64,000 nt of DNA, from the NCBI RefSeq assembly GCF_000498395.2, contig NZ_CP010979.1, forward strand, positions 682,001 through 746,000, written 5' to 3'. Source of the stretch: Pseudomonas putida S13.1.2 (GTDB taxonomy: Bacteria > Pseudomonadota > Gammaproteobacteria > Pseudomonadales > Pseudomonadaceae). This document shows positions 9,106 through 18,103 of this stretch, piece after piece. Position 1 is the stretch's first letter. Each line of letters starts with the position of its first letter. A program made the position numbers and the translations under genes. The notes under the pieces are model-generated. The model saw only the letters and a program-made list of their open reading frames with translations. It was not told where the DNA came from and searched no databases.

Positions 9106-9127
9106 AAGGCAGCGCAGTCGCTGCCTT
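9106..9127 (-). terminator. Stem-loop downstream of the E2 gene
   Basis: Perfect 9-bp stem AAGGCAGCG/CGCTGCCTT with a 4-nt loop between the aceF stop and the cyclase start. There is no T-run in the minus direction, so it is more likely an mRNA-stabilising or partially terminating intercistronic hairpin than a full stop. Confidence 0.5.
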
Positions 9128-9141
9128 TAACTATTGCGGTC

Positions 9142-10455
9142 TTACAGAGAGACGCGACGGTAGTCGGCCAGCAGCCTGCAGATGGTGGCATTGAAGCGAC
9201 CAGCATCTGCACCGTCGATGACTCGGTGATCCCAGCTCAAGCTCAGAGGGAGCTCCAGACGCGGCGTGACTTCGCCGTTACGGATGGCCACGCGTTCAAC
9301 CATGCGGCCAAGGCCCAAGATGGCCACTTCCGGCGCATTGATGATCGGGGTGAAGTAGCTACCGCCGATGCCGCCCAGCGATGAGATGGTAAAGGTGCCA
9401 CCCTTCATATCATCGGAGGTCAGCTTGGCTGCACGAGCCTTCTCGGACAGCTCCGACATTTGCGTAGCAATCTGTCGGATGCTCAGACGGTCAACACCTC
9501 GAATCACCGGTACAACGAGACCGCCAGACGTATCGACTGCGAACCCGATATTGTAATACTTCTTCAGTACCACCTCATCGCTATCCAGGCTCGAGTTGAA
9601 GATTGGATGCTGCTTGAGAGCCACCACAACTGCCTTCATCACCAGAGCCAGCAGCGTCAGTTTCGGCTTCACCCCGGCGTTGTTCTCGGAAACACGGAAC
9701 TGCTCCAGCTCAGTGATATCTGCTTCGGCATGGTTGGTCACATGGGGGATGGTGACCCAGTTACGATGCAGGCTCGCGCCGCTTATTTTCTTGATCCGCG
9801 ACAGCTTCTCGCGCTCGATCTCGCCGAACTGTGCGAAGTCGACATCTGGCCACGGCGCCAGATCCAGACCTGACCCGGACGAGTGAGACTGGCCTGGTTT
9901 CTGGCTGGCCAAGGTTCTGACGTAGCCGTGAACATCTTCCTTCGAGATACGCTTTTTCGGGCCGGTGCCGATGATGTTGAACAGATCGATGCCGAGCTCC
10001 CGAGCCAGTTTCCTGACCGAAGGAGAGGCGTATGGGAAGCTGCCCGCTCCGGCATTGAGGTTGGCTGGCGTCGGCGCCGGGTGAATAGCCACCGCTGGCT
10101 GCACAGGCTTTGGCTGTTTTTGGGCAGCCTGAGGGGTAGGCGTGCTTGCAGCCTCAATCACTGGGGATACGGCCTCAACGGGGACAGAGGCCTCAGCCGG
10201 TGCTGCACTCTCCTGACCGGCCTGAATTGCACCGATCACCATGCCTTCACTAACGCGATCACCCACGGTGATTTTCAGCTCGGTGACCAGGCCATCGTGG
10301 GAGGAGGGGATCTCCATCGATGCTTTATCAGTCTCCACAACCAGCAGGGGTTGGCCAGCGCTGATCTTCTCGCCAACCTTCACAACGATTTCAATAACCT
10401 CGACGTCCTTGAAGTCGCCGATGTTAGGGATCTTAATTTCTTCCGCTTTGCTCAT
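9142..10455 (-). CDS. aceF: Pyruvate dehydrogenase E2, dihydrolipoyl acetyltransferase (single lipoyl domain)
   Basis: 437 residues from ATG 10455, preceded by GGAG; an in-frame GTG at 10467 is less likely. Domains in order: one lipoyl domain (1-75, lipoyl Lys44 in ETDKASM), an Ala/Pro-rich linker, an E3-binding domain (about 139-180, containing SPSVRKLARELGI), and the catalytic acetyltransferase domain ending with the active-site HRVIDGADAGRF (His410). It transfers acetyl groups from E1 to CoA in the cytoplasm. Pseudomonas housekeeping AceF is about 547 residues with more lipoyl domains, so this is a shortened paralogue dedicated to this locus. E3 (lipoamide dehydrogenase) is not encoded nearby and must be shared. 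Confidence 0.9.
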   Translation of the reverse strand: MSKAEEIKIPNIGDFKDVEVIEIVVKVGEKISAGQPLLVVETDKASMEIPSSHDGLVTELKITVGDRVSEGMVIGAIQAGQESAAPAEASVPVEAVSPVIEAASTPTPQAAQKQPKPVQPAVAIHPAPTPANLNAGAGSFPYASPSVRKLARELGIDLFNIIGTGPKKRISKEDVHGYVRTLASQKPGQSHSSGSGLDLAPWPDVDFAQFGEIEREKLSRIKKISGASLHRNWVTIPHVTNHAEADITELEQFRVSENNAGVKPKLTLLALVMKAVVVALKQHPIFNSSLDSDEVVLKKYYNIGFAVDTSGGLVVPVIRGVDRLSIRQIATQMSELSEKARAAKLTSDDMKGGTFTISSLGGIGGSYFTPIINAPEVAILGLGRMVERVAIRNGEVTPRLELPLSLSWDHRVIDGADAGRFNATICRLLADYRRVSL

Positions 10456-10482
10456 GAGGCACTCCACGTAAACTATTTTTTG

Positions 10483-13188
10483 TTAGCAAGACCAGGAGGC
10501 TGATGCGCTGGCAGAAATGTTGTATTCATCAATCGCTTGCTGGCATACCTCGCGGGCGATCTTCCCTTCGTCTGCGAGTGCGGTAAGGGCCGCCAGGACG
10601 ATGTGAGGAGCATTCACTTCGAAGAAGTCGCGGAGGGCCTCGCGAGTGTCGCTGCGTCCGAACCCATCAGTGCCCAGGACAACGAACGGAGCCTTGACGT
10701 GCGGAGCGATCAGGCTCGGCAGAGCACGGACGTAGTCGGTGGCAGCGATGATAGGGGAACTCTCGGGCAGGGACTCTTCGACGTGGCTTACGCGCTTCGG
10801 CTGAGTTGGGTTGAGCTTGTTCCAGCGTTGGATTTCGCGGGCTTCTTTGGTGAGCTCCGAGAAGCTGGTGACACTCCACACCTCAACAGCAATGTTCCAC
10901 TTCGTCTCGAGGATCTCGGCGGCGGCAATGACTTCGCGGAGGATGGTGCCCGAGCCCAGCAGTCTGACCGATGCGACCTGGCCAGTACCTACCGACTTCG
11001 AGTACAGGTACATGCCGCGAAGCACATGGTTATGGGCGGTAGCCGGCAGATTTGGTTGGGCATAGTTCTCGTTCATCAAGGTGATGTAGTAGAACTCGTC
11101 GACACCATTTTCCAGCATCTGCTTCATGCCGTGATCCATGATGACTGCCAGTTCACCTGCAAAAGCAGGGTCATATGCACGGCAATTCGGAATCATTGCG
11201 GCGATCACATGGCTGCTGCCATCCTGGTGTTGCAGACCTTCACCACCCAGGGTTGTCCGGCCAGCCGTAGCGCCCAACAAGAAGCCACGTGCGCGTTGAT
11301 CTGCAGCTGCCCAGATGAGGTCGCCTACACGCTGGAAACCGAACATCGAGTAGTAGATGTAGAACGGCAGCATTGGGACGCCGTGCACGGAGTAACTCGT
11401 AGCTGCGCTCACCCACGAGCTGATAGCGCCGGCCTCGCTGATGCCTTCCTCCAGAATCTGACCGTCGACCGCCTCACGGTAGGAGAGAAGGGAGTCGATG
11501 TCCTCAGGTTCATAGTGTTGGCCAACGCTGGAGTAAATGCCGATTTGCTTGAACAGGCTTGCCATACCGAAGGTGCGTGCCTCGTCGGCTACGATTGGCA
11601 CGAGTCGACGAGCGAATTCTTTGTTCTTGAGCAGGCCAGACAACATCCGCACGAATGCCATCGTGGTGGACATTTCTTTGTCGTTCGCTTCCAGCGCGAA
11701 TGCGCCGTAGCTTCCGAGCTCTGGTACAGCAACAGCCGTAGCCTGGGTGTTCCTGGAAGGCGTGTAACCGCCCAGTGAGTCCCGACGAGCACGCAGGTAC
11801 TTCATTTCCGGGCTGTCTTCAGAGGGCTTGTAGTAGGCCAGTTGTTCAACTTCAGCGTCGCTGATCGGAAGATTCGCACGGTTGCGAATACCGATGAGGT
11901 CTTCGTAGTTGAGCTTCTTCTGTTGGTGGGTGGTCATCTTGCCTTGGCCGGCTTCACCCATACCGTAGCCTTTCTTGGTCTGAGCCAAGATGACGGTTGG
12001 TTGGCCTTTATGCTTCGCAGCAGTAGCGTAGGCAGAATAGATCTTGACCATGTCGTGACCGCCACGCTTCAAGCGGTCGATTTGCTCGTCGGTGAGGCCT
12101 TGAGCCAGGTGCTTGAGCTCCTCGTTCTGACCGAAGAAATGCTCACGGTTGTACTGGCCGTCCTTCGCTGCGAAGGTTTGCAGCTGGCCATCAACGGTCT
12201 TGTCGAACGCTTTGATAATGGCGCCATCTGTATCTCGGGCGAACAGACCATCCCAGTCGGAACCCCAGAGCAGCTTGATGACATTCCAGCCAGCACCTTT
12301 AAACAGTGCCTCGAGCTCATCAACAATCCGGCCATTGCCGCGTACCGGGCCATCCAGGCGCTGGAGGTTGCAGTTCACTACCCAGATCAGGTTGTCCAAG
12401 CCCTCGCGGGCGGCGAGCGTGAGCGCGGACATGCTTTCCGGCTCATCCATTTCACCATCGCCAAATACACCCCAAACGGTGCGGCCTTCGGTGTTCAGCA
12501 ACTGACGGTGCTGCAGGTACCGCATGAAGCGGGCTTGGTAGATGGAGGTGATCGGGCCGATACCCATGGAGCCGGTTGGGAACTGCCAGAAATCATCCAT
12601 GAGCCAGGGGTGTGGGTAGCTGGACAAGCCCTTTGCGCCGGTTTTGCGGGCTGTAATCTCTTGGCGATAGTGATCAAGGTCGGTATCGTTCAGTCGGCCT
12701 TCCAGGAATGCGCGAGCGTAGACGCCCGGGGCCGAGTGAGGTTGATAGAAGACCAGATCGCCGCCGTGGCTGTCATCGGCTGCATGGAAGAAGTGGTTGA
12801 AGCCGACTTCGAAGAGATCTGCCGCGCTCGCATAGCTGGAGATGTGGCCGCCCAGTTCACCGTATGCCTTGTTGGCACGAACAACCATTGTCAAGGCGTT
12901 CCAGCGCATGATGGACGCCAGGCGCTCTTCAGTTGCAAGGTCTCCTGGGTACGCCGGCTGGTTTGTAACATCAATCGTATTGATGTAGGGCGTGTTGAGT
13001 CTGGATTTCCAGCCGATATGCGGATGCTGCATGATTTTGGCCAAGGCATCCATGATCTCCTTGGCGCTGTCGATGCCTTCACTCTGGATGACGGCCAACA
13101 ATGACTCGCACCACTCTTTGAGCTGAAGATCATCCGTAGTGGCGGCAATGATGGACAGTGACAGGCCTGACGGAAGGAGAGTACCCAT
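10483..13188 (-). CDS. aceE: Pyruvate dehydrogenase E1 component, homodimeric type
   Basis: 901 residues from ATG 13188, with AAGGG upstream; an in-frame GTG at 13215 is rejected. The thiamine diphosphate motif GDGEMDEPESMSAL through NCNLQRLDGPVRGN is intact, and length and architecture match gamma-proteobacterial AceE. It decarboxylates pyruvate (or a related 2-oxoacid) and acetylates the E2 lipoyl group. It is followed after 27 bases by the E2 gene. In this locus it would consume the pyruvate (or 2-oxobutyrate) released by the aldolase encoded upstream. The C terminus ends in a Ser/Ala-rich tail, SASASASWSC, which is not conserved in standard AceE. Confidence 0.93.
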   Translation of the reverse strand: MGTLLPSGLSLSIIAATTDDLQLKEWCESLLAVIQSEGIDSAKEIMDALAKIMQHPHIGWKSRLNTPYINTIDVTNQPAYPGDLATEERLASIMRWNALTMVVRANKAYGELGGHISSYASAADLFEVGFNHFFHAADDSHGGDLVFYQPHSAPGVYARAFLEGRLNDTDLDHYRQEITARKTGAKGLSSYPHPWLMDDFWQFPTGSMGIGPITSIYQARFMRYLQHRQLLNTEGRTVWGVFGDGEMDEPESMSALTLAAREGLDNLIWVVNCNLQRLDGPVRGNGRIVDELEALFKGAGWNVIKLLWGSDWDGLFARDTDGAIIKAFDKTVDGQLQTFAAKDGQYNREHFFGQNEELKHLAQGLTDEQIDRLKRGGHDMVKIYSAYATAAKHKGQPTVILAQTKKGYGMGEAGQGKMTTHQQKKLNYEDLIGIRNRANLPISDAEVEQLAYYKPSEDSPEMKYLRARRDSLGGYTPSRNTQATAVAVPELGSYGAFALEANDKEMSTTMAFVRMLSGLLKNKEFARRLVPIVADEARTFGMASLFKQIGIYSSVGQHYEPEDIDSLLSYREAVDGQILEEGISEAGAISSWVSAATSYSVHGVPMLPFYIYYSMFGFQRVGDLIWAAADQRARGFLLGATAGRTTLGGEGLQHQDGSSHVIAAMIPNCRAYDPAFAGELAVIMDHGMKQMLENGVDEFYYITLMNENYAQPNLPATAHNHVLRGMYLYSKSVGTGQVASVRLLGSGTILREVIAAAEILETKWNIAVEVWSVTSFSELTKEAREIQRWNKLNPTQPKRVSHVEESLPESSPIIAATDYVRALPSLIAPHVKAPFVVLGTDGFGRSDTREALRDFFEVNAPHIVLAALTALADEGKIAREVCQQAIDEYNISASASASWSC

Positions 13189-13238
13189 TTTAAAACCCTT
13201 TGTTCTTATAATCACAAGTTATTAGTATGTGCGAACAA

Positions 13239-13490
13239 TCAAACATCTTCGGTTAAACGTCTGTAACGCTGCCCATGTTGGACGCCTTCCACACACCCTG
13301 TGCTTGAAAGCGCGTTCTGTATGAAGCCTTCCAGGCAGAAAGGTGTTTCCAGCTGCAGCTGAAGAATGCAAGTGTCAGCACGATAGAAGTCGCAGGAACG
13401 AACTTCACTGTGGCTCTGCATAATTTCCTTGAAGCGTTTTGCGGATTTGTCCGAGTTGCGGCGGAGCATAACTTGGATGTAGGTATTCAT
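13239..13490 (-). CDS. Stand-alone Lrp/AsnC ligand-binding (RAM) domain protein, 83 aa
   Basis: Start ATG 13490 has AAGGTG upstream. The sequence follows the alpha-beta pattern of the RAM domain at the C terminus of Lrp-type regulators: a helix (SAKRFKEIMQSHSEVRSCDF), then YRADTCILQLQL, a helix, and SSTGCVEGVQ in place of the usual lpGV turn. There is no helix-turn-helix. Known stand-alone RAM proteins bind amino acids and form dimers or decamers. Here it sits inside the operon, between the aminotransferase and PDH genes. It could sense the substrate or modulate the full-length Lrp encoded at 18104. Assignment is by pattern and moderately sure. Confidence 0.6.
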   Translation of the reverse strand: MNTYIQVMLRRNSDKSAKRFKEIMQSHSEVRSCDFYRADTCILQLQLETPFCLEGFIQNALSSTGCVEGVQHGQRYRRLTEDV

Positions 13491-13525
13491 AGAGCACCTT
13501 CGACACCGGTTAGTATTGTCGATGT

Positions 13526-13609
13526 TCAGCGTTTTTTTCTGGCGGCCAAGGCGATTATTATCAGCAACAAAAGCACGATAAAGGTTCGCATTTCTTCGAG
13601 GCCGGCCAT
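13526..13609 (-). CDS. 27-residue single-span membrane microprotein
   Basis: ATG 13609, AAGAGG 8 bases upstream, TGA at 13526-13528. The product has a short acidic N terminus (MAGLEEMR), a continuous hydrophobic helix (TFIVLLLLIIIALAA) and a basic C terminus (RKKR). This predicts an inner-membrane span with the basic end in the cytoplasm. It lies 13 bases after the aminotransferase stop and 35 before the RAM gene, on the same strand, so it is in the operon. No family is recognised; an accessory role for the permease or a regulatory membrane peptide are possibilities only. Confidence 0.55.
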   Translation of the reverse strand: MAGLEEMRTFIVLLLLIIIALAARKKR

Positions 13610-13622
13610 GAAAATACCTCTT

Positions 13623-14813
13623 CTACCAAATGTGCTTCTTAAGCAATCCACCCAGCGCTTCAATGCCATTGACAATAGCCGCATCGGTGCTGGTGGAATA
13701 ACTTACGCGAGCATGGTTGGCTTTCTGATCCACGGAGAAAAAAGTCGCACCCGGTACGTAAGCTACTTGCGCTTCGGGGAGAGCGTGATTAAGCATGAAG
13801 TCGGCTGCGTCAAAGCCATTCGGGAAGGTCAGCCAGGTGAACATGCCGCCCGCAGGTTTGGTGTATTGAACCTCGCTCGGGAAGAAGTCATTAATTGCCT
13901 TAAGCATGACGTTCTTCTTGCGGAGGTAGGTCTTTCTGATCTCGTCGATATGAGCGTCTACGTCATATTTGTCGAGGTACAGAGACACCGCTTTCATGTT
14001 CAAGGTGCTGCACTGAGTATCTGCAGCCAGCTTGAGCAGGGTCAGTTTTTGGACAAGCTCGTCCGACGCGATGATCCAGCCCAAGCGCAGGCCTGGGGCC
14101 AGAATTTTCGAGAAGCTGCCCAGGTAGATGACGCGGTTCTCAGTATCAAAGGACTTGATCGCTGGGAGGTGCTCGCCTTCGTAACGAATTTCGCGGTACG
14201 GAGTGTCTTCCAGAATGATGAGGTCATGGGCGTTGGCCAACTCGACCAGCCGCTTTCGGCGTTCCAGGCTCAAGGTCACGCCAGTTGGGTTCTGGAAGTC
14301 AGGGATGACGTAGATGAACTTGATGCCCTTGGTGGTCTTGAGCTTTTCCTCCAGAGCCTCGACGTCCATTCCATTCTCATCCATCGGCACTGGAACGTAC
14401 TGCGGCTGATAGGGGTTGAAAGCGATCAGCGCGCCCAGGAAGGTGGGGTCTTCCGCGACGATTTTATTGCCCGGATCAATCAGCAGTTTGGCGACAAGGT
14501 CGAGGCCCTGCTGTCCACCCTGGAGCACCAGGACGTTGTCAGCACTGCAGGTAACACCCTGTGCCGCCATGCGCTGGGCGATTTGCTCGCGGAGGCGAAT
14601 CAGGCCGTTCGACTCGGTGTATTGGAGCGCTGCCCGACCGTTCTGGAGAATGGCCTCGGCATAAACGTCATTCAGCTGCTCCAATGGAAAAAGCGAAGCG
14701 TCCGGATAACCGCCGCCGAACGAGATGATTTTTGGATCAGCTCCAAGCTTCAAAAGTTGGCGGATAGCGGAAGGCTTCACGCCCGACATACGAGTTGCGA
14801 AAATGTTTTCCAT
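13623..14813 (-). CDS. PLP-dependent class I/II aminotransferase (2-aminoadipate/aromatic type)
   Basis: 396 residues from ATG 14813. A GTG three codons upstream is possible, but neither has a strong ribosome-binding site. Fold-type I features are present: the N-terminal SFGGGYPDASLFP, cofactor-binding Asn175 in PDFQNPTGVT, and Schiff-base Lys236 in GSFSKILAPGLRLGW. The N-terminal form resembles LysN/2-aminoadipate and branched or aromatic aminotransferases related to MocR domains. It converts an amino acid to its 2-oxoacid. Its place directly downstream of the aldolase gene suggests it makes the 4-hydroxy-2-oxoacid that the aldolase cleaves. Family secure, substrate inferred. Confidence 0.88.
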   Translation of the reverse strand: MENIFATRMSGVKPSAIRQLLKLGADPKIISFGGGYPDASLFPLEQLNDVYAEAILQNGRAALQYTESNGLIRLREQIAQRMAAQGVTCSADNVLVLQGGQQGLDLVAKLLIDPGNKIVAEDPTFLGALIAFNPYQPQYVPVPMDENGMDVEALEEKLKTTKGIKFIYVIPDFQNPTGVTLSLERRKRLVELANAHDLIILEDTPYREIRYEGEHLPAIKSFDTENRVIYLGSFSKILAPGLRLGWIIASDELVQKLTLLKLAADTQCSTLNMKAVSLYLDKYDVDAHIDEIRKTYLRKKNVMLKAINDFFPSEVQYTKPAGGMFTWLTFPNGFDAADFMLNHALPEAQVAYVPGATFFSVDQKANHARVSYSTSTDAAIVNGIEALGGLLKKHIW

Positions 14814-14899
14814 TGGAGTCACTTGATGTTGAGTGCTTTAGATCTGATGGGGCAACGACCAACCTACCGACAGTGGCCCCACCGCCGTGCTAGACGAGA

Positions 14900-15913
14900 T
14901 CAGTTCGACTTTTGGCGAACGATGTCGAGGGCAACGTCTTCAATCATGTCTTCCTGGCCACCGATCAGCTTGCGACGCCCGATCTCAACCAAGATTGCAC
15001 GCGGATCCAGACCGTACTTGTCAGCAGCCTTTTCGGCGTGCCGCAGGAAGCTGGAGTACACACCTGCGTAGCCGAGGGTCAGCGTTTCTCGGTCAACCCG
15101 TACAGGGCGGTCTTGAATCGGACGAACTAGGTCGTCTGCTGCGTCTTGGAGTTTGAAGAGATCGCAGTTGTGTTCCCAACCGTAGTGGTTGGCTACAGCT
15201 ATGAAGGCTTCCATTGGGCAGTTACCAGCGCCGGCACCCATCCCAGCCAAGGACGCGTCCACGCGAGTGGCGCCGGCCTCAATTGCCGCCACGGTGTTGG
15301 CCACAGACAACGACAAGTTTTCATGGGCGTGAACACCGCGCTCGGTGCTGCTGTTCAGGGCTTGGCTGACTGCAGTGAAGCGTTCGGAGGCGCCTTTGAC
15401 TGTAAGGCCACCTGCTGAGTCGGCGAGGTACACACAGGCCGCACCATAGCTCTCCATTTTCTTGGCCTGGATGGCCAGCGCTTCGGGAGAGGCTGCGGAT
15501 GACATCATCAAGAAGCCCGAAACGTACATCCCCATCTCTTTAGCGGCAGCAATGTGCTGGGCCGAGACATCGGCTTCAGTGCAGTGAGTGGCGATACGAA
15601 TCGACTGGATGCCGGCGTCGCGAGCTCGTTTGATGTCATCGATGGTGCCGATGCCAGGCAGCAATACCGTGGTTAACACAGCTCGCTTACAGACCTTGGC
15701 GGCTTCTGCGATGTACGCGACATCGGTGTGGCGGCTAAAGCCGTAGGTCAGGCTGGAGCCATTCAGGCCGTCACCGTGTCCTACTTCGATCCCGTCAACA
15801 CCGGCCTCGTCCAACGCGGCAGCGATATCCCGGATGTGGCCAAGGTCGTACTGCTGACGTACAGCGTGCATGCCGTCACGGAGAGTTACGTCGAGAATAA
15901 AGAGCTTAGTCAT
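14900..15913 (-). CDS. mhpE: 4-hydroxy-2-oxovalerate aldolase
   Basis: 337 residues from ATG 15913; GGGGTGG precedes it and an in-frame GTG at 15922 is rejected. It is a DmpG/MhpE/BphI-type class II aldolase: TLRDGMHA at residues 10-17 carries the catalytic Arg and His, His195 and His197 in GVHAHENL bind the metal, and the C-terminal helical communication domain for the partner dehydrogenase is present. It splits 4-hydroxy-2-oxovalerate to pyruvate and acetaldehyde and channels the aldehyde to the partner enzyme. It overlaps the dehydrogenase gene by 8 bases. The usual upstream hydratase (MhpD/XylJ) and ring-cleavage genes are missing here. Confidence 0.93.
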   Translation of the reverse strand: MTKLFILDVTLRDGMHAVRQQYDLGHIRDIAAALDEAGVDGIEVGHGDGLNGSSLTYGFSRHTDVAYIAEAAKVCKRAVLTTVLLPGIGTIDDIKRARDAGIQSIRIATHCTEADVSAQHIAAAKEMGMYVSGFLMMSSAASPEALAIQAKKMESYGAACVYLADSAGGLTVKGASERFTAVSQALNSSTERGVHAHENLSLSVANTVAAIEAGATRVDASLAGMGAGAGNCPMEAFIAVANHYGWEHNCDLFKLQDAADDLVRPIQDRPVRVDRETLTLGYAGVYSSFLRHAEKAADKYGLDPRAILVEIGRRKLIGGQEDMIEDVALDIVRQKSN

Positions 15914-16850
15914 TGCTACCACCCCAACCGCGAATCGCTACGATATTTTCGGCAGCCTTCAGTGCTGCAGAGGTCATGATGTCCAGGTTGCCTGCGTAAG
16001 CCGGCAGATAGTGGGCGGCGCCTTCAACTTCGAGGAAGACGGATACCTGGAGGCCCACGAAAGGAGCCTGGGGCGCGGGTAATCGCAGCGGGGATTCTTC
16101 GGTGAATTCCTGAAACTGGACGTCCTGCTTGAGGCGGTACCCAGGTACGAACGTCTGAACTTCTTTGACCATTCGCTCCACGGATTCGCGGATAGCCTCT
16201 TTGTTCGTGGAGCGGCACAGGCAGTGGACTGTGTCACGCATGATCAGAGGAGGCTCTGCAGGGTTCAGGATGATGGTCGCTTTCCCCCGCTTAGCCCGGC
16301 CTACGCTTTCGATAGCGTGAGTGGTCGTTTCGGTAAATTCATCAACATTGGCGCGGGTACCCGGGCCTGCCGACTTCGAGGCAATCGAAGCGATGATTTC
16401 AGCGTATTCCACTACTGCGACATCACTGACTGCGGCAACGATTGGGATGGTGGCCTGCCCACCGCAGGTGACCATGTTGAGATTGTAACTGTCCTGATTC
16501 TCTTTCATGTTCACAGTCGGAATCACGAAAGGGCCTACCGCTGCCGGGGTAAGGTCGATCAGTTGGATGTCTTTGCCCTTAAGCACTTCATCATGGTGTC
16601 TATGAGCACCGGCAGAGGTGGCGTCGAATACGACCTTAACACCTTCAAATTCCGGAAGACGCAGCAGGCCTTCGATACCTTCATGTGTAATACCCAGACC
16701 ATGCTTGTGGGCGCGTTGCAAACCGTCAGACTCAGGATCAACCCCCGCCATCGCGACTATCTCGAGCAGTCGCGAATTACGCTTGATTTTGATCATCAAA
16801 TCGGTACCGATGTTACCCGATCCAATAATCGCCGCTTTTACTTTTGGCAT
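15906..16850 (-). CDS. mhpF: Acetaldehyde dehydrogenase (acylating)
   Basis: 314 residues from ATG 16850; the longer frame to 16904 adds a basic, non-conserved leader. Rossmann motif [12 protein letters not shown] lies at the N terminus and nucleophile Cys129 in [11 protein letters not shown]. The length is normal for DmpF/MhpF. It oxidises the acetaldehyde handed over by the aldolase to acetyl-CoA with NAD and CoA, in a heterotetramer. First gene of the minus-strand block, so the operon promoter should lie in 16851-17130. Confidence 0.93.
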   Translation of the reverse strand: MPKVKAAIIGSGNIGTDLMIKIKRNSRLLEIVAMAGVDPESDGLQRAHKHGLGITHEGIEGLLRLPEFEGVKVVFDATSAGAHRHHDEVLKGKDIQLIDLTPAAVGPFVIPTVNMKENQDSYNLNMVTCGGQATIPIVAAVSDVAVVEYAEIIASIASKSAGPGTRANVDEFTETTTHAIESVGRAKRGKATIILNPAEPPLIMRDTVHCLCRSTNKEAIRESVERMVKEVQTFVPGYRLKQDVQFQEFTEESPLRLPAPQAPFVGLQVSVFLEVEGAAHYLPAYAGNLDIMTSAALKAAENIVAIRGWGGSND

Positions 16851-17130
16851 TATTGTTCTCGCACTAAAAGGGAGGCGTAGTCGAAGGTTACGTCTCGTAA
16901 CCACGGGGGCATTCCGCTTGGGGCGGGATACCTGCGGCCATCCTAGTGCTGGGTTGAGCGGGTCGTTTGCGACGGATGGCCATTTTTTTCATGAAACTGC
17001 CGGTGTCGCGTTTTTTTCTTTCGGACGGACAGAGGTATGCGTAAATCTCCTTACGTATGCCAGGGTAGGCACGAGAAATGCTTGCATTCGATAGAAATCA
17101 GAAAACGTTACCTTTCCATCAGGTGCCAAA
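16851..17130. promoter_or_regulatory. Divergent control region between the catabolic operon and araC-type regulator
   Basis: 280 bases without a gene between oppositely oriented mhpF and the AraC-family gene. It should contain both promoters. No operator could be identified with confidence. An AT-rich tract with TTTTTTC and GTTTTTTTC lies around 16984-17020. Confidence 0.5.
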
Positions 17131-18078
17131 ATGCTGACACAACGCCTGCAGATCCCGGATGACCCATCCCACCACCTTCTGAAGCCATGGAAGAGCTATT
17201 CAGATTTTTACCTGGGTTCTAATTATTCGAAATTCCCTCAGGAACACAGGGTTTCCGCCGGCCTCTTGAATTTCCGAATGATTCATGTAGAGCAGGGTGC
17301 TCACAATTTCGCTGACCCAAGCGTTCGAGAAACCATCCTTGCCCTGCCGGTTAAGGCGAGTTCGAATTGCATGTGGGGTTGGCAAATCGATGGGGTTTGG
17401 CGGGAGCAGAGGTCAGAGGCTGGACGAATGTTGGTGGTACCTTCTGACACACAGAGCCATTGGGAGGTTGATGGAGAGCGCACCATTCTGGTGCTAGCGT
17501 TGCCTAACGACACCATCAAGGGGTTACTTGGAGTCAACTGCCCAGCTCGAATTAGCGAAGCGTTCAGACGCCTCGCTGAGGATACATGGCACGATGCTTT
17601 CCTAGAACTGATGATGACTAGACTTTGGGAATGCTGCTCGGGCAACGATCCAGCCAATGCCCTGCTTGGCGACGGCCTGCTTATGTCAATTCTTTCCAGT
17701 ATGCTCAAAAGAGCGGGCACCGACTTGCATGCCAACACGGCTGTTGTCCTGCCGCAGTGGCGAATCAAGAGGGTAGAGCAGTTCGTCGAGGCCAACCTCA
17801 ACGGAGAAATCTCCATTGAGGATTTGTCGGCAGCCGCTGGGCTGAGTCGCCGCCATTTTTCTAGGAGCTTTCACCAGCAACTAGGGCTCACCCCGCACCG
17901 GTGGTTGATGAAGGTGCGGACTGACAAGGCAAAGGCCATGCTAATCGGATCAAACCTTTCGCTTTGTGAAATAGCTGAGGCTTGCGGGTTTGCTAGCCAA
18001 AGCCATTTTGCAACCATGTTTAAGCAGCAGACGAACACTACGCCCTCTAGGTGGCGCCAGTCTTACAGACAAAACTAA
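17131..18078 (+). CDS. AraC/XylS-family transcriptional regulator
   Basis: 315 residues from ATG 17131, with AGGTG upstream. A variable N-terminal domain (1-200) is followed by the typical double helix-turn-helix (about 212-312) including ISIEDLSAAAGLSRRHFSRS and SLCEIAEACGFASQSHFATM. These proteins usually activate neighbouring catabolic promoters on binding an effector. Divergent orientation to the mhpF operon makes it the likely local activator. It is followed after 25 bases by an Lrp-type gene. Confidence 0.9.
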   Translation: MLTQRLQIPDDPSHHLLKPWKSYSDFYLGSNYSKFPQEHRVSAGLLNFRMIHVEQGAHNFADPSVRETILALPVKASSNCMWGWQIDGVWREQRSEAGRMLVVPSDTQSHWEVDGERTILVLALPNDTIKGLLGVNCPARISEAFRRLAEDTWHDAFLELMMTRLWECCSGNDPANALLGDGLLMSILSSMLKRAGTDLHANTAVVLPQWRIKRVEQFVEANLNGEISIEDLSAAAGLSRRHFSRSFHQQLGLTPHRWLMKVRTDKAKAMLIGSNLSLCEIAEACGFASQSHFATMFKQQTNTTPSRWRQSYRQN

Positions 18079-18103
18079 ATACGTAGAGCCTGAGGTGATG
18101 GAA

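Noticed and set aside
10537-13104. Long rightward frames (413 and 420 codons) opposite aceE
   Set aside because: Shadows of the 901-codon E1 gene, with biased composition and no motifs.
13410-15071. 553-codon rightward open frame across the aminotransferase gene
   Set aside because: Antisense to clear aminotransferase, microprotein and aldolase genes; no domain is visible in it.
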